Assembly (NCBI GenBank): GCA_004380135.1
Contig: QXCR01000394.1
Location: forward strand, 1-10,329
Length of the DNA: 10,329 nt
Origin: Stemphylium vesicarium
Lineage: Eukaryota > Ascomycota > Dothideomycetes > Pleosporales > Pleosporaceae
Reading direction: 5' to 3'
The stretch's first letter is position 1; every line of letters starts with the position of its first letter. Below the pieces are notes generated by a model that had not been told where the DNA came from, did not search any database, and worked only from the letters and a program-made list of their open reading frames with translations. The translations under genes were made by a program, and so were the position numbers. Positions 9,370 through 10,329 of the stretch are shown one piece after another.

Positions 9370-9727
9370 TAAGAGTTACTTAGAACTTATAATATTCTTA
9401 GATTATAAGAACTTAGTTACATTTATAACTACTAAAGTATTTAATAAATAATAAGTTTAATAGTTATAGAAATTAGGATAATATAAGTTTAAGATTATAT
9501 TTATACTAAGAAAAGATAATAGTAAGGCTAATACTCTTAGCCGCAGATATAATATCGTAGAAATAAAGATAATTAATAAATCTATAATACTTATACGCTA
9601 TAAAAATAGATTATTAGAATTAGTAAAGACGCTAAATCTAGTTATATAAGTTACTAATAAGGTACTAGAAGAATTATAAGAAGTAATTATTAAGTAATAC
9701 TACGACGACTTTATATATAGTTACCTT
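9370..9727 (+). pseudogene. Outer Ty3/Gypsy pol, 3' fragment (RNase H end, integrase start)
   Basis: Removing the chromovirus and one tacgc copy joins 2680 directly to 9370 in frame: tac gc plus t aag gives Y-A-K. The joined reading crosses the RNase H C-terminus, with SYLELIIFLDYKNLVTF (expected DHKNL), KDNSKANTLSRR (expected ADALSRR, near 9530) and the linker after it. It then enters the integrase zinc-binding region with IIK*YYDDFIYSYL (9686-9727), which matches the fungal pattern HHDDPxHGHP after RIP. It breaks off where the hairpin-repeat insert begins. No integrase core (DDE) or 3' LTR of this element is in the window. Confidence 0.82.
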
Positions 9728-9861
9728 TGTGGGAATTGTCACAGCCAGAGCTGTGTACCGTCGCTGGTACGGACAGAGCTGTGTACCGTCGTTGGTACGG
9801 ACAGAGCTGTGTACCGTGGTTGGTACGAACCAGGCCGAGCAACGTTCGTGGGGATCCGACA
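9728..9861. mobile_element. 134-bp unmutated LTR-like insert with tandem hairpins
   Basis: This block is rich in CpA and TpG inside RIP-mutated outer pol. Its ends read TGTGGGA... and ...TCCGACA; the reverse complement of the right end is TGTCGGA, so the termini match at 6 of 7. The flanks are acctt (9723-9727) and accta (9862-9866), a 4-of-5 duplication. It carries three 28-bp tandem repeats. A solo LTR or miniature element is the likely reading. Unlike the 4408 insert, removing it does not clearly restore the host frame, because what follows does not read as integrase, so the right boundary is less sure. Confidence 0.6.
9746..9829. repeat. Three tandem 28-bp repeats, each with a GTACC/GGTAC hairpin
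   Basis: The units are 9746-9773, 9774-9801 and 9802-9829. They start CAGAGCTGTGTACCG and differ only at one to three sites. Each unit holds GTACC-N6-GGTAC (9755-9770, 9783-9798, 9811-9826). The loop changes from gtcgct to gtcgtt to gtggtt while the arms stay intact. A fourth unit begins at 9830 (cag) and then diverges. Confidence 0.9.
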
Positions 9862-9866
9862 ACCTA

Positions 9867-10032
9867 TATAGTAGAGACAGCTTTAAAGAGAGAATACGAT
9901 AATTAAACCTATTACTAAGATAGTATATATTTATAGTTATTTCCTTTTATTACTAGTAAGCCTTCTAATACTAATTAGTAATTACTTAAGGCGATTATAG
10001 ATAGTAAGGTAGAAGAGATAGACTATTAAAAC
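9867..10032. other. AT-rich stretch of unknown origin
   Basis: About 166 bp between the hairpin insert and the right inverted repeat. One plus-strand frame reads VETALKREYDN and later LLKAIIDSKVEEIDY with only TAA/TAG stops, which suggests a mutated coding remnant. I cannot match it to the expected integrase continuation (GHPGxxRT...). It may be outer element beyond a rearrangement, or a different element. Confidence 0.35.
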
Positions 10033-10328
10033 TTGTTATGGGCGGAAAGAGGCCTGCTAACGAGTATGCATTTGCTCCTATGTACAGAATAAGAAAGGTA
10101 GAGAAAAGAAGTGTAGGTGTCCTCCTTCGTACGGTACTTATCCTTTGCGCTACCTCTACGCTAGCGTTCCGCGCTAGCCTAAAGTAAGAAGGTAGCAGTA
10201 CTTAGGCGTAGCCCTTTACAATACCTCCCCTCTCCTCTTGGAGGCGTCGTACGACAGAAGACACGTGACTCTCCTTCCATTTCTATTGTCGTGCCCCACT
10301 CTCTTGCGGTGAATCCGGCCTTTTCGTA
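10033..10328 (+). repeat. Right copy of the perfect 296-bp inverted repeat, LTR-like
   Basis: This is the exact inverted partner of 1-296 (position x pairs with 10329 minus x). In plus orientation it opens with TGTTATGG at 10034 and runs to the window edge, so it reads as the start of an LTR whose remainder lies outside. It carries no RIP signature, while the DNA on its left is AT-rich. The inner flanks of the two copies (atatctaag on the left, tattaaaact on the right) are unrelated. Nothing in the window therefore shows that the two copies came from one insertion event. Confidence 0.9.
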
Positions 10329-10329
10329 C

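Noticed and set aside
9746..9829. Possible CRISPR array (28-bp repeats with hairpins)
   Set aside because: The three units are contiguous without spacers, and the context is eukaryotic retrotransposon DNA.
9674..9862. Minus-strand 62-aa ORF
   Set aside because: It is made by the 28-bp tandem repeats and the end of the outer pol fragment; the peptide simply repeats with the DNA and has no recognisable domain.
1..10328. Large cut-and-paste DNA transposon with 296-bp terminal inverted repeats
   Set aside because: No transposase remnant other than retroelement pol was found, and the arms start TGTTATGG like LTRs. Not excluded without flanking sequence, so kept only as an alternative.

Overview
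The window looks like transposon-filled, AT-rich DNA from a filamentous ascomycete (Pezizomycotina) with repeat-induced point mutation (RIP). I found no intact host gene. Ty3/Gypsy retrotransposon reading frames run for kilobases without indels. They are peppered with TAG and TAA codons where Gln (CAG/CAA) or Trp (TGG) is expected, and CpA/TpG is depleted in favour of TpA. No species can be named from the sequence alone.

The layout is nested. (1) Both ends of the window carry the same 296-bp sequence in inverted orientation (1-296 and 10033-10328), with no mismatch and no sign of RIP. Their inner edges read TGTTATGG, like the start of an LTR. (2) Inside lies an old, heavily mutated Ty3/Gypsy element (outer element). 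Its gag-protease-RT-RNase H part is 297-2680, and the rest of RNase H plus the start of integrase is 9370-9727. (3) A second Ty3/Gypsy element, a chromovirus, is inserted in the outer element's RNase H at 2681-9364. It has two 247-bp LTRs, a 5-bp target duplication (tacgc), gag with a CCHC zinc knuckle, and pol with protease, RT, RNase H, integrase and a chromodomain-like C-terminus. (4) A 153-bp solo-LTR-like insert with a perfect 5-bp duplication (agata) sits in the inner gag at 4408-4560. (5) A 134-bp insert with three tandem 28-bp hairpin repeats sits at 9728-9861.

Deleting each dated insertion plus one duplication copy restores the host element's frame for the inner chromovirus and for the 153-bp insert. 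The relative order is outer Gypsy, then chromovirus, then the small unmutated inserts and the unmutated flanking inverted repeats.

The most interesting signals are three. The two inner LTRs differ at 34 sites, all transitions, and the mutated partner switches sharply between LTR offsets 101 and 128, so they look like reciprocal chimeras. A well-formed -1 frameshift signal (G GGA AAA, 5-nt spacer, 9-bp perfect stem-loop) lies exactly where inner gag passes to pol in the -1 frame. Finally, sharply bounded islands within the inner element have escaped RIP.
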